From Pseudomonas cichorii (lineage in GTDB: Bacteria > Pseudomonadota > Gammaproteobacteria > Pseudomonadales > Pseudomonadaceae), in NCBI RefSeq assembly GCF_015471405.1, contig NZ_BLVZ01000006.1:1-64000 (forward strand): a DNA stretch of 64,000 bases. Reading direction: 5' to 3'. The position numbers and the translations under genes are program-made. This document shows, one piece after another, positions 57,201 through 64,000 of the stretch. Numbering within the stretch: position 1 is the first letter of the stretch; each line of letters starts with the position of its first letter. Below the pieces are notes generated by a model, which did no database searches, had not been told where the DNA came from, and saw only the letters and a list, made by a program, of their open reading frames with translations.

Positions 57201-57763
57201 GACATGATTTCATTGCCGAACACCAGTGCATCTTCGCGGCGGAACATCACTGAGCTGGGTTCGCCAATGAAGTTGATCGGGTACTGGGCAATGAACGACA
57301 CCAGTTCCGGACCATTGATCACGACATTGCGCCCGAACGGGTTGCGGGTGGCCATGTTGTCCTGCATGAACTGGCCTTTGTCGTCGACCAGTTTTCGGGT
57401 GGCGCAGACCATCTTGATGTCGGGGCTGTCGTGCAGGACATCGAAGAGCAGGCGTACACAGTCAGGGACCAGAATGTCATCGTCGTACAGGAACTTGATG
57501 AACTCACCACGGGCCAGGCTGATGGCGCGGGCACCGTTGTGCTCTTCGCCCAGGCCTACGGGGTTTCTCTCGTAGCGGATAGGCCAGCGGCTGCCAGGGC
57601 TGAGTTTGTCGACGATGTTCTTGATGGCCTCGGTCGGGCAATCGTCGCAGATGACGATTTCAACGTCGTCATGGTTCTGGCTGATCGCGCTGGCAAGCGC
57701 GGTCTCGAAAAAGGTGGCCTTGTAAGCCGGGATGACAATACTGACCAGGCGTGAAGAACTCAT
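54269..57763 (-). CDS. giant multidomain glycosyltransferase (FgtA-like)
   Basis: 1164 aa from ATG 57763. At least three modules: GT2 (LVSIVIPAYKATFFETALASA, with LYDDDIL as the DxD region), a second GT-A-like part (about 320-560, IAIVVSDFNQQPES, LVDAGTTF), a third GT2 (PLVSIIVSSNDQLETLLPCVESVL, about 590-830), and a GT-B-like C-terminus (about 860-1160, VMLVQPDDAHAGTRVAQPL, PSLLEFGACGYPVICSDV-like). Size and arrangement recall the flagellin glycosyltransferases Fgt1/Fgt2 of P. syringae. It likely builds a short glycan on a protein, most probably flagellin. Confidence 0.85.
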   Translation of the reverse strand: MSSSRLVSIVIPAYKATFFETALASAISQNHDDVEIVICDDCPTEAIKNIVDKLSPGSRWPIRYERNPVGLGEEHNGARAISLARGEFIKFLYDDDILVPDCVRLLFDVLHDSPDIKMVCATRKLVDDKGQFMQDNMATRNPFGRNVVINGPELVSFIAQYPINFIGEPSSVMFRREDALVFGNEIMSLKGIFIWGLADVALFVKLLRQGNLAMLARPLSYFRVSDQQSSEVCRNNPELPRQRRADYHRITRELGWVRPEEQNRTVKIAPLSQRDNIQELDLVAYFDRRPENQRRNQQVASWLGTRRPTVPQQALIRQHLQDHDGGPTIAIVVSDFNQQPESVLATVQSLAGDPQLLDKLKVFILADYDTSNQTPLQAQLPWLSATEQDRAIVINDLMAENEHDWWVLVDAGTTFTQSGLLSAALKLIDAPHACALFGDEIALENQAGASLGLRPEFSLDYLLASPSATSRNWLFSREKTLLVGGFNPDHAQAMELDLILRMIEHPDFTEFAHAAEPLVLAPQAQPQYNNDELRTLQRHLFARGYADSEIQTTASGHYRITYGHAGQPLVSIIVSSNDQLETLLPCVESVLENTAYQNYEILISDNNSQSAQTLEWLANIDSLQSDKIRVVHHQQTLSQSALLNSAARQAQGEYLLLLADNAAILHKDWLHNLLNQAQRPEVGVVGARILAADGSLANAGIIVGLQDTAQAVTGGEPAASASFAARLETEQNYSAVSGACLMVRKSLFDDVQGLEEHLFHQYFNDVDLCLRVRDAQHLVVWTPHTVIQLRSAPQAIDAEAMDFARRALHHRWLHYMAWDPAYNTNLTLQAGSFVSQDNPQLAWRPLIHRPLPVMLVQPDDAHAGTRVAQPLQMLGTALAVDGVLSNSPLSLPEIARLSPDTVVLQGSITASQIEAIGSIKEHTNAWVTFDLPQYPTGLESASSLRSALEQVDAVTVPTQALADLIQDAHPNIQVIPTRLSPDIWLNVQSQRKTRDKPRVGWIGTADQQADLLILSGVIEALADKVEWVIMGPCSRWLRPYIHELRSPVEGVLYPELLASLNLDLVLVPARSDLTTQSKSPVSLLEFGACGYPVICSDVLCIEGNLPVTTVSNETSAWITAIEAHISQPDECARLGDEFRREVRENWMLDTTNLQDWQTVWSRPR

Positions 57764-57836
57764 CGCAATACCACGTGTGAAGAGAGTAGGGAGGACCAGC
57801 CGTTCAACGGGGTCGGTGCAAGTGGGCAAGGTTCGT

Positions 57837-58562
57837 TCAGCACTTGCGGCCTATGTACAGAACCGATTGCTCGGTAATGCCGTGCTGTTTGAATACCCCG
57901 TCACCGAAGGCTTGGGTGCCCAGGGCATCGATCTGGAATCCGGCTGTTTCCAGGCGGGTCACGAAGTCATGTTTGGCGTACATGCGCACATGATCGTCCT
58001 GGCCAAACCGCGCCCAGCGCTCATCCACGTTTTCTTCGTCCGGATCTTCGTCGGTTACGGTGGCGGTCAGCAGCAAGGGCACCATCAGAATGGCCGAGCC
58101 GCCTTTGGCCAGTACGCGATACAGCTCTGACATGGCCCTGGCGTCGTCACGCACGTGTTCGAGTACGTGTGAGCAGACGATGAAATCGAATGACTCATCG
58201 GGATAGATGTTCATGTCCATGATGTCGACCTTGTCATCTGCCATGGGCGAAAACAGGTCTGCCGAGCGATACCGGGCATTGGGCAGACTGCGCAGGAATC
58301 TGGACAGGACCGGGGCTGGCGCGATGTCCAGGATGCGCAGTTCCTTGCCTTGTGGGTTGTTCAGCATATGCATGGAGAACAGTGCATAGAGCCGGTCGCG
58401 ATCCGAGGCGGCGCATTCAGGGCAACTGTACTGGCTGACATTGAGTGTTTCGTAGTCCTCCATCGAGTAGTGAACATTCAAACGATGGGCGGCTTCCAGA
58501 TAGGTTCTACCCAAGGGATAGAAGTTCGGAAAACGACAGGAGCATACCGGGCACGTTCGCAT
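57837..58562 (-). CDS. class I SAM methyltransferase with N-terminal zinc-ribbon-like Cys pairs
   Basis: 241 aa. Cys4-x2-Cys7 and a second C-x2-C in YSCPECAAS form a probable zinc site before the methyltransferase core. LRILDIAPAPVLSRFL is motif I (altered Gly), SFDFIVCSHVLEHVRDD motif IV, and VLAKGGSAILMVPLL motif V/VI. Lies 2 bases from the aminotransferase stop, so co-transcribed; it probably methylates the sugar of the island. Confidence 0.87.
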   Translation of the reverse strand: MRTCPVCSCRFPNFYPLGRTYLEAAHRLNVHYSMEDYETLNVSQYSCPECAASDRDRLYALFSMHMLNNPQGKELRILDIAPAPVLSRFLRSLPNARYRSADLFSPMADDKVDIMDMNIYPDESFDFIVCSHVLEHVRDDARAMSELYRVLAKGGSAILMVPLLLTATVTDEDPDEENVDERWARFGQDDHVRMYAKHDFVTRLETAGFQIDALGTQAFGDGVFKQHGITEQSVLYIGRKC

Positions 58563-58564
58563 GT

Positions 58565-59680
58565 TCAGTTCTCATTACTTGCAGTGACGATCACATCGAT
58601 GATGCTGTCGAAGGCTTCATCGGTGAGGCTGTCGAAAATGGGCAGACAGAGGATCTGGTTGGACAGGTCGGTTGCGATAGGCAAGCGATCGGGCTTGGCC
58701 GAGTCCAGGCCTCTGTACATCGGGAAGGTGGAAATCAGTGGGTAGAAATAGCGGCGTGCGAGGATATTGCGGTCGCGCATCCGTTGGTAAAGGTCATCGC
58801 GGGAAACGGCAAACTCGTTTCTGACCAGCACCGGAAAGTACGAGTAATTGTGCTTCTCGGTGCTCTGCCAGACGATGTCGATACCGGGCACCGAGGCCAG
58901 AGCCTCCCGATAGCGTTCGTCGATACGCTGACGCTTCAGAAGCGCCTGGTCGATATGTTGCAACTGCAAAAGGCCGAACGCGGCATTCACTTCGCTCATC
59001 TTGCCGTTGATGCCGGGCGCGACCACGGTGACTTCATCGGCGAATCCGAAGTTCTTCAGGTAGTCGATGCGTTGTTTGGTTTTCGCATCCGGGCTGACGA
59101 TGGCGCCGCCCTCAAAGGTGTTGAACACCTTGGTGGCGTGAAAGCTCAGTACCGACAGGTCGCCGTGGTTGAGCAGGCTCTCGCCACGGAACTGCACGCC
59201 AAAGGCATGGGCCGCGTCGTAGATGACTTTCAGGCCGTAACGGTCGGCAATCTGCTGGATGCGGTCCACATCGCAAGGGATTCCGTAGCAATGCACGGGC
59301 ATGATTGCCGTGGTCGCCGGGGTAATGGCTTCTTCGATACGGTCGGGGTCCAGGCTGTAGGTGTTGGGGTCGATATCGACGAACACCGGAGTCAGGCCAT
59401 TCCAGAGCAGGGAGTGAGCGGTGGCGACGAAGGAGTAGGGCGTGGTGATGACTTCGCCCTTGATCCGCAGGGCCTGGATCGCGGTCATCAGTGCCAGGGT
59501 GCCATTGGAAAACAGCGACAGATGCTGGACGCCCAGATACTCGGCCAGCTCTTTTTCAAGCTGCTGGTGAAACGGGCCTCCGTTGGTGAGTTGGTGGCTT
59601 TGCCAGATCTGTTCGAGGTAGGGAATGAATTCCTCAAGAGGCGGTAACAGGGGACGAGTTACGGGAATCGGTGCGCTCAT
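58565..59680 (-). CDS. vioA: dTDP-4-amino-4,6-dideoxyglucose transaminase (VioA type, DegT/DnrJ family)
   Basis: 371 aa from ATG 59680; the open frame before it is not family-like. PLP-Lys184 in SFHATKVFNTFEGG, IKGEVITTPYSFVATAHSLLW and VFVDIDPNTYSLDP typical of VioA. Transfers an amino group to dTDP-4-keto-6-deoxyglucose. Viosamine-type sugars decorate P. syringae flagellin, which fits the location close to flagellar genes. The upstream dTDP-glucose dehydratase is not in the window. Confidence 0.82.
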   Translation of the reverse strand: MSAPIPVTRPLLPPLEEFIPYLEQIWQSHQLTNGGPFHQQLEKELAEYLGVQHLSLFSNGTLALMTAIQALRIKGEVITTPYSFVATAHSLLWNGLTPVFVDIDPNTYSLDPDRIEEAITPATTAIMPVHCYGIPCDVDRIQQIADRYGLKVIYDAAHAFGVQFRGESLLNHGDLSVLSFHATKVFNTFEGGAIVSPDAKTKQRIDYLKNFGFADEVTVVAPGINGKMSEVNAAFGLLQLQHIDQALLKRQRIDERYREALASVPGIDIVWQSTEKHNYSYFPVLVRNEFAVSRDDLYQRMRDRNILARRYFYPLISTFPMYRGLDSAKPDRLPIATDLSNQILCLPIFDSLTDEAFDSIIDVIVTASNEN

Positions 59681-59958
59681 GGAGAGTTCTCTACTCGTGT
59701 CGCAGATGATTGCTGCTCGACAGGACATTTCTTGACGCCTTCCCTGTTCACGAGAATGGCTTTGACATAAAAATGGCAGCCGAACTGTTTTGCCGATGGT
59801 AAAAGCAAGAAGTCGGCCAAGAGTGCGGCGCTGAGATTTGCTGTACGCGGGTTGTGATCCTGTCGACGAAGTCATTTCAGTGCTTGATATCTCGAACGGG
59901 CGATGCGTATTTTGTGCAGGTTGCACTGAGCGACCTAATGACAATCAAGGACTGAGTG

Positions 59959-61302
59959 ATGACAGCCAATGACCCCCGCTCTCTTGCGCAGCGACTGGCG
60001 GGTATCGATGAGGTGGAGTGCGTGACGCCGGATCTGAATGGCGTACCGCGTGGCAAGGTGATGACTGCTGCCGGGTTTCTGGAAGGGCGTCGCCTGCAAT
60101 TGGCTCGTGGTGTTTTGCTGCAATGCATCATGGGCGGCTATCCGCCCGCGCATTTTTACAGCATCGATGATGGCGACCTTGCTCTGGTTGCTGATCCACA
60201 GCAGATCCACCGTCTGCCGTGGAGCGAGCAGCCTCGTGCGCTGGCGATCTGCGATGCAGACGATCTGAGCGGTGAGGGTTGCGAGCTATCGACGCGGGTA
60301 CAGCTCAAGGCTGTCATTGCCCGCTATGCCGAGCGCGGTCTGTCGCCGGTGGTTGCCACCGAACTCGAATTCTTTGTCTTTGCCCCCAACCCCGATCCTT
60401 CCCGAGCTTATGTGCCGCCGGTAGGGCTGGATGGTCGGCGTGAAGAGGGTTTTTCGGCGTTCAGCATCAGTTCCAATAACGGCCTGCGCCCGTTCTTCAG
60501 TGAGGTCTACCGGTGCATGGCGGAACTGGGGTTGCCCCGAGATACGGTCATGCACGAAATGGGTGTCAGTCAGTTCGAGATCAATCTGTGGCATGGCGAT
60601 CCTTTGCTGTTGGCTGACCAGACCTTTCTGTTCAAGCACCTGCTTAAAGAGGTTGGACTCAAGCATGGCCTGAACGTGGTGTGCATGGCCAAGCCGTTAG
60701 CGCAGACGGCAGGCAGTTCGATGCATATTCATCAGAGCGTGGTGGAGTCGGCGTCGGGGCGTAATGTCTTCAGTGATGAAAGTGGCCAGCCGACAGAGAT
60801 TTTTCGGCATTTCATCGGTGGTCAGCAGGCCTGCCTTGTCGATTTCACTGCGTTGTTTGCGCCGCATGTGAACTCTTATCAAAGGCTGTTTCATCCGTAT
60901 GCCTCGCCCAACAATGCGTGCTGGTCCTGCGACAACCGCGGCGCGGGGCTGCGCATTCCGGCGAGTTCGGCCGAGGCCAGGCGAGTGGAAAATCGCTTGC
61001 CGGGTGCCGATGCCAATCCTTATCTGGCCATTGCGGCGAGTCTGGCGGCAGGTCTGTATGGCGTCGAGCAGAAGCTGGAGCCGACAGCGCCGATTCAGGG
61101 TGAAATCGTGGTACCGCAAGAATTGGCATTGCCATGTACCTTGCATGCGGCTCTGGAGCGTCTGAAGCGCAGTTCGCTGGCCAAGGAACTGTTTGGCCAT
61201 GCTTTTATCGAAGGCTACATCGCCTCCAAGACCATGGAGCTGACCAGCTTTCTTGATGAAATAACCCCCTGGGAGCGGCGTGTGTTGGGTGCCCAGGTTT
61301 AA
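59959..61302 (+). CDS. glutamine synthetase-family gamma-glutamyl ligase
   Basis: 447 aa from ATG 59959, with AAGGA 7 bases upstream. GS-fold: EFFVFAP near residue 135, SSMHIHQSV (ATP/metal His) and NRGAGLRIPASSAEARRVENRLPGADANPYLAIAA. More like PuuA/GlnA3-type polyamine or amine gamma-glutamylases than GlnA; the adenylylation-site Tyr region of GlnA is not obvious. Followed by an MFS transporter after 54 bases. Confidence 0.87.
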   Translation: MTANDPRSLAQRLAGIDEVECVTPDLNGVPRGKVMTAAGFLEGRRLQLARGVLLQCIMGGYPPAHFYSIDDGDLALVADPQQIHRLPWSEQPRALAICDADDLSGEGCELSTRVQLKAVIARYAERGLSPVVATELEFFVFAPNPDPSRAYVPPVGLDGRREEGFSAFSISSNNGLRPFFSEVYRCMAELGLPRDTVMHEMGVSQFEINLWHGDPLLLADQTFLFKHLLKEVGLKHGLNVVCMAKPLAQTAGSSMHIHQSVVESASGRNVFSDESGQPTEIFRHFIGGQQACLVDFTALFAPHVNSYQRLFHPYASPNNACWSCDNRGAGLRIPASSAEARRVENRLPGADANPYLAIAASLAAGLYGVEQKLEPTAPIQGEIVVPQELALPCTLHAALERLKRSSLAKELFGHAFIEGYIASKTMELTSFLDEITPWERRVLGAQV

Positions 61303-61356
61303 AAACCGCTGTTTTGGATTCGCCTGTTCGGGCGTGTCTTTATTTTTGGAACGTTC

Positions 61357-62703
61357 ATGCGCCAAATCTGGAAGTCTTTTCGGGGTCTTTATTTCGCTTC
61401 GCTGATGATGTTGATCGGTTCGGGTCTGTTAAGCACTTACCTGGCTTTGCGGCTGGCTGCCGATGAGGTCGACGGTCTGTGGATCGGTGCGATGATGGCG
61501 GCAAACTATGTCGGGCTTGTGCTGGGCGGCAAGGTAGGGCATCGCCTGATCGGTCGGGTAGGGCACATCCGTGCCTATGCGACCTGTGCCGGGATCGTGG
61601 GCGCGGCGGTGTTGGGGCTGGGTTTGATCAACTGGCTGCCAGCCTGGCTGTTCCTGCGCATGATCGTCGGGCTGGGGATGATGTGTCAGTACATGGTCAT
61701 CGAGAGCTGGCTCAACGAGCAGGCGGCTGCACGCCAGCGAGGCATGGTCTTCAGTGGCTACATGATTGCGTCGTATCTGGGGCTGGTATTGGGGCAAATG
61801 ATTCTGGTGGTCCATCCGGGGCTCGGGCCTGAGCTTCTGATGTCGATTGCGATGTGTTTTGCCTTGTGTCTGGTGCCCGTGGCCATGACCCGCAGCATTC
61901 ACCCGGCGCCGTTGCGTCCTGCTCCGCTGGAACCGCGCTTTTTCATCAGTCGCGTGCCGCAGTCGTTGACCACTGTGCTGGCGTCCGGGCTTATCGTCGG
62001 TGCCTTTTATGGCCTGGCGCCGCTGTACGCCGCCCAGCAAGGGCTGTCTACCGAGCATGTCGGTATGTTCATGGGTGTCTGCATTCTTGCCGGCCTGCTG
62101 GTGCAGTGGCCGCTGGGCCTGTTGTCCGATCGTTATGACCGGGCGCACCTGATGCGCGCTTTTGCAGGTGTTCTGGTGCTGGCCTCCTTGCCGCTTGCCG
62201 TTCTGCCGAGCATGCCGCTGGAAATGCTGTTTATAGTGGGTTTCATCGCTTCTCTGGTGCAGTTCAGCCTGTATCCACTGGCGGTGGCCTTTGCCAATGA
62301 CCACGTTGAAGGTGAGCGGCGGGTATCGCTGACAGCAATGCTGCTGATGACTTTCGGGATTGGCGCCAGTATCGGCCCTCTGGTCGCCGGAGCCCTGATG
62401 AAGCTATTCGGCAATAACATGCTTTATGCGTTTGTCAGCTTCATTGCGCTGGCACTTGCGCTGCTTACCCGACCCAAGGCAGTCACGCATCAGCATCAGG
62501 TGGACGACGCGCCGCTGCATCACGTGGCGATGCCGGACAGCATGTCCAGTTCACCCTTGGTGGTGGCGCTTGACCCTCGGGTCGATGAGCAGGTGGTTCA
62601 GGATCAGATGCAGACCACGGTCGAGCCGCAAGTCGAGCCTGAGGCGAGTGCCGAACCCGCACCGTCGGTGAGGCTGGAAGAAGAGGAAATCAATAGGCCT
62701 TGA
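61357..62703 (+). CDS. MFS transporter with acidic C-terminal tail (YcaD-like)
   Basis: 448 aa. Twelve membrane segments up to about residue 375; then a Gln/Glu/Pro-rich tail (QTTVEPQVEPEASAEPAPS). MVGLGMMCQYMVIESWLNEQ-like signature (IESWLNEQAAARQRG) is typical of the YcaD/sugar-MFS group. Substrate unknown. Follows the GS-like gene in the same direction and may share its transcript. Confidence 0.85.
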   Translation: MRQIWKSFRGLYFASLMMLIGSGLLSTYLALRLAADEVDGLWIGAMMAANYVGLVLGGKVGHRLIGRVGHIRAYATCAGIVGAAVLGLGLINWLPAWLFLRMIVGLGMMCQYMVIESWLNEQAAARQRGMVFSGYMIASYLGLVLGQMILVVHPGLGPELLMSIAMCFALCLVPVAMTRSIHPAPLRPAPLEPRFFISRVPQSLTTVLASGLIVGAFYGLAPLYAAQQGLSTEHVGMFMGVCILAGLLVQWPLGLLSDRYDRAHLMRAFAGVLVLASLPLAVLPSMPLEMLFIVGFIASLVQFSLYPLAVAFANDHVEGERRVSLTAMLLMTFGIGASIGPLVAGALMKLFGNNMLYAFVSFIALALALLTRPKAVTHQHQVDDAPLHHVAMPDSMSSSPLVVALDPRVDEQVVQDQMQTTVEPQVEPEASAEPAPSVRLEEEEINRP

Positions 62704-62713
62704 TGGGGAGGGC

Positions 62714-62771
62714 GCTGCAAGCTAAAAGCCGCAAGTCAAAAGCTTGCAGCTTAAAACTTGCAGCTTGCAAC
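62714..62771. repeat. short interspersed AAGCTTGCAGCTT-type repeat cluster
   Basis: Several overlapping copies of CTGCAAGCT / AGCTTGCAG type with inverted orientation. Such repeats are common between genes in P. syringae, from memory. Convergent to flgZ, so it may help end transcription. Confidence 0.6.
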
Positions 62772-62779
62772 TGCTTCTA

Positions 62780-63526
62780 TCAAAAATCGTCGTCTTTATC
62801 GAACCGACGTGCTTCGCGCTGCAGTTGGTAAACGAAGCGTTCTACCTGGCGTTGTACCAGGCCGCTCATGTTGTGAAAGCGTACGCCTGCGAAGGTGGTG
62901 TGGAATCTTTCTTCGAAGTGCAGATAGCGCAGCTCCACCGGTGCCGTCATTGCGCCGAAAGGCAGCTTGGCGATGAAGCGTTCGTACACTTGACCCAGTT
63001 GCATGCGTTCGGACACATCGCCCTCGAAGCGCAGCTTGCAGCCGGTTGCCGAGATATCCAGAAGCTTGCCGGCCAGGGGGAACTTCAGTTTGTCACCACC
63101 GATTTCAATGTCGACCAGTTGTGCAAGCTTGAGAGCGGCACGGAAGGCGTTGCGACGCTGGTGGTAGACGACTTCTGTAGGAAGGGCGCCGCGGTAGAGG
63201 CGCTGGCCATCCACGTCGACGATGGTCATCTGCTCCGAGCTTTCCCAGGCGATGCGCACGCCGTCATGGAAGCCTTCGACCCGAAACGATTCGCCGTTGG
63301 CCAGGAATCGTTCACCGTCGCGGGGGATCATTTCATCAAGGGCCATGACGTTACTGTCACGGTCAACTTCGATCAGGTAGCTCTGGAAGCGTTGGGAGCG
63401 CTCATGAAAGGTAATGATCAGCGGATCATTATGTTCAAGTAGTAACCGCAGGTTGGCGGCGATTTCCAAAGGAGTATTCAGAACCTTCGGGGGCTGCGGA
63501 GCATCATCCGCGCTTGAGCCATTCAC
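62780..63526 (-). CDS. flgZ: flagellar brake protein with PilZ domain (YcgR/FlgZ)
   Basis: 248 aa. N-terminal YcgR_2-like domain (about 1-120) and C-terminal PilZ domain, with c-di-GMP motif RxxxR in [11 protein letters not shown] and [11 protein letters not shown]. Slows the flagellar motor when c-di-GMP is high. The window ends before flgM/flgA, but flgN immediately upstream fits the flgM-flgN-flgZ order known in Pseudomonas. Confidence 0.93.
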   Translation of the reverse strand: MNGSSADDAPQPPKVLNTPLEIAANLRLLLEHNDPLIITFHERSQRFQSYLIEVDRDSNVMALDEMIPRDGERFLANGESFRVEGFHDGVRIAWESSEQMTIVDVDGQRLYRGALPTEVVYHQRRNAFRAALKLAQLVDIEIGGDKLKFPLAGKLLDISATGCKLRFEGDVSERMQLGQVYERFIAKLPFGAMTAPVELRYLHFEERFHTTFAGVRFHNMSGLVQRQVERFVYQLQREARRFDKDDDF

Positions 63527-63608
63527 GTTTTTACTTCTCCAGGCAAAATACTACGGCAACGCAACAACAGGCATTCTGCCACTACGCACTAAACCTTGAA
63601 ACAGGAAG

Positions 63609-64000
63609 TTACGCCTGACTGAGCGGGCGTGGTCTTGCTCTTCCTGCGGTCGACCCGCGGCTGTCATACAGCGTCGGGGTGTCGACACCATTCAAGATGC
63701 GGAGCTGGTGAGCGGTTGTCACCTGCTGCAACTGGATAAGGCTACCATTCTGCTCGTTGATAGCCTGGCATTCAGCGATCAGTGCGCTCAGTTCATCGCT
63801 CGCGGCGAGAAGCTGTTCGCCCACATCGGACTGGCTGGCCAGCTCCTGGAGACCTTTGCGGTTCGCAGGTAGCCCAAGGCCCGCGAGTAACTGACTGCGC
63901 CTGCGACCATGTTGTTCGAGCAGAATCACCAGCGCCTGTTTCTGCGCCAGAATATGTTCCATCTCGCCCATGTCGCGGCCATGCAGAACCAGTGACTCGG
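63609..64000 (-). CDS. flgN: flagella synthesis chaperone FlgN (5' end off the window)
   Basis: The frame is open to the right edge (ESLVLHGRDMGEMEHILAQK), so the start lies beyond 64000 and the ATG at 63971 is internal. FlgN is an export chaperone for hook-filament junction proteins FlgK and FlgL. Mostly helical; C-terminus GVDTPTLYDSRGSTAG is typical of Pseudomonas FlgN. 82 bases before flgZ on the same strand. Confidence 0.9.
   Translation of the reverse strand, partial: ESLVLHGRDMGEMEHILAQKQALVILLEQHGRRRSQLLAGLGLPANRKGLQELASQSDVGEQLLAASDELSALIAECQAINEQNGSLIQLQQVTTAHQLRILNGVDTPTLYDSRGSTAGRARPRPLSQA

Overview
The window is chromosomal DNA from a fluorescent Pseudomonas, most likely of the P. 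syringae / P. viridiflava / P. cichorii group. The evidence is high-GC coding sequence with AGGAG-type ribosome binding sites, two families of Pseudomonas REP/REPIN repeats, protein families typical of the genus, and a gene order (dienoyl-CoA reductase, nitrilase-like, AraC; then nadK, metallophosphoesterase, rhomboid, DUF1315, DUF2797, pepN) that matches my memory of the PA3082-PA3094 neighbourhood of P. aeruginosa. Species was not determined. I saw no prophage, CRISPR array, rRNA or tRNA.

Layout. 1-350: 5' end of ilvA (minus strand) behind what looks like an Ile-codon attenuator with a second coupled leader ORF. 500-5200: a 28-aa acidic ORF, an AraC regulator, a membrane-anchored nitrilase-fold protein without its nucleophile Cys, and fadH. 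5200-7920: an AT-rich islet with a DNase-type S-pyocin-like bacteriocin and two tandem immunity genes, the second preceded by the worn 3' end of another nuclease gene. 8000-12700: a PLP enzyme, two MFS transporters (one Fsr-like) and a DUF1853 protein. 12900-19570: nadK, metallophosphoesterase, rhomboid protease, DUF1315, DUF2797 and pepN. 19955-25516: a seven-gene yjf-type operon (DUF2170, PspA/IM30, 2-TM K+ channel with RCK-like domain, DUF2491, DUF350, DUF1190, glutathionylspermidine-synthase-like ATP-grasp), probably an envelope-stress/peptide-modification system. 25663-29124: Ycf48-like beta-propeller plus RND/MMPL transporter.

29197-42716 holds two adjacent sugar-acid catabolic loci. 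The first has a GntR regulator, an arabonate-type IlvD/Edd dehydratase, an ACS-family MFS importer and an AraD1/GguC FAH-fold enzyme. The second is an eight-gene operon ordered DHDPS-family aldolase, Fe-ADH, DUF1537 kinase, PdxA2, SSS symporter, cytoplasmic sialidase-like protein, SDR, DeoR regulator. Together they suggest import and breakdown of acidic, probably plant-derived, sugars.

42867-44249 is an AT-rich orphan gene for a two-domain deaminase: a degenerate N-terminal deaminase fold and an intact C-terminal HAE/PCxxC domain (Bd3614-like). It is followed by an MFS transporter and the pobA/pobR pair for 4-hydroxybenzoate, then ppnN, an SH3-domain envelope protein, and a soluble receiver-TPR / histidine kinase pair. 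53454-59680 is a glycosylation island (formyltransferase, giant multidomain glycosyltransferase, methyltransferase, VioA-type aminotransferase), probably for N-formyl-viosamine-type modification of flagellin. The window ends with a glutamine-synthetase-like ligase, an MFS transporter, flgZ (PilZ brake) and flgN, which runs off the right edge.

The most novel-looking items are the tandem deaminase protein, the yjf operon with its K+ channel and GG-tailed lipoprotein, the ilvA attenuator, the duplicated immunity module, and the eight-gene sugar-acid operon.
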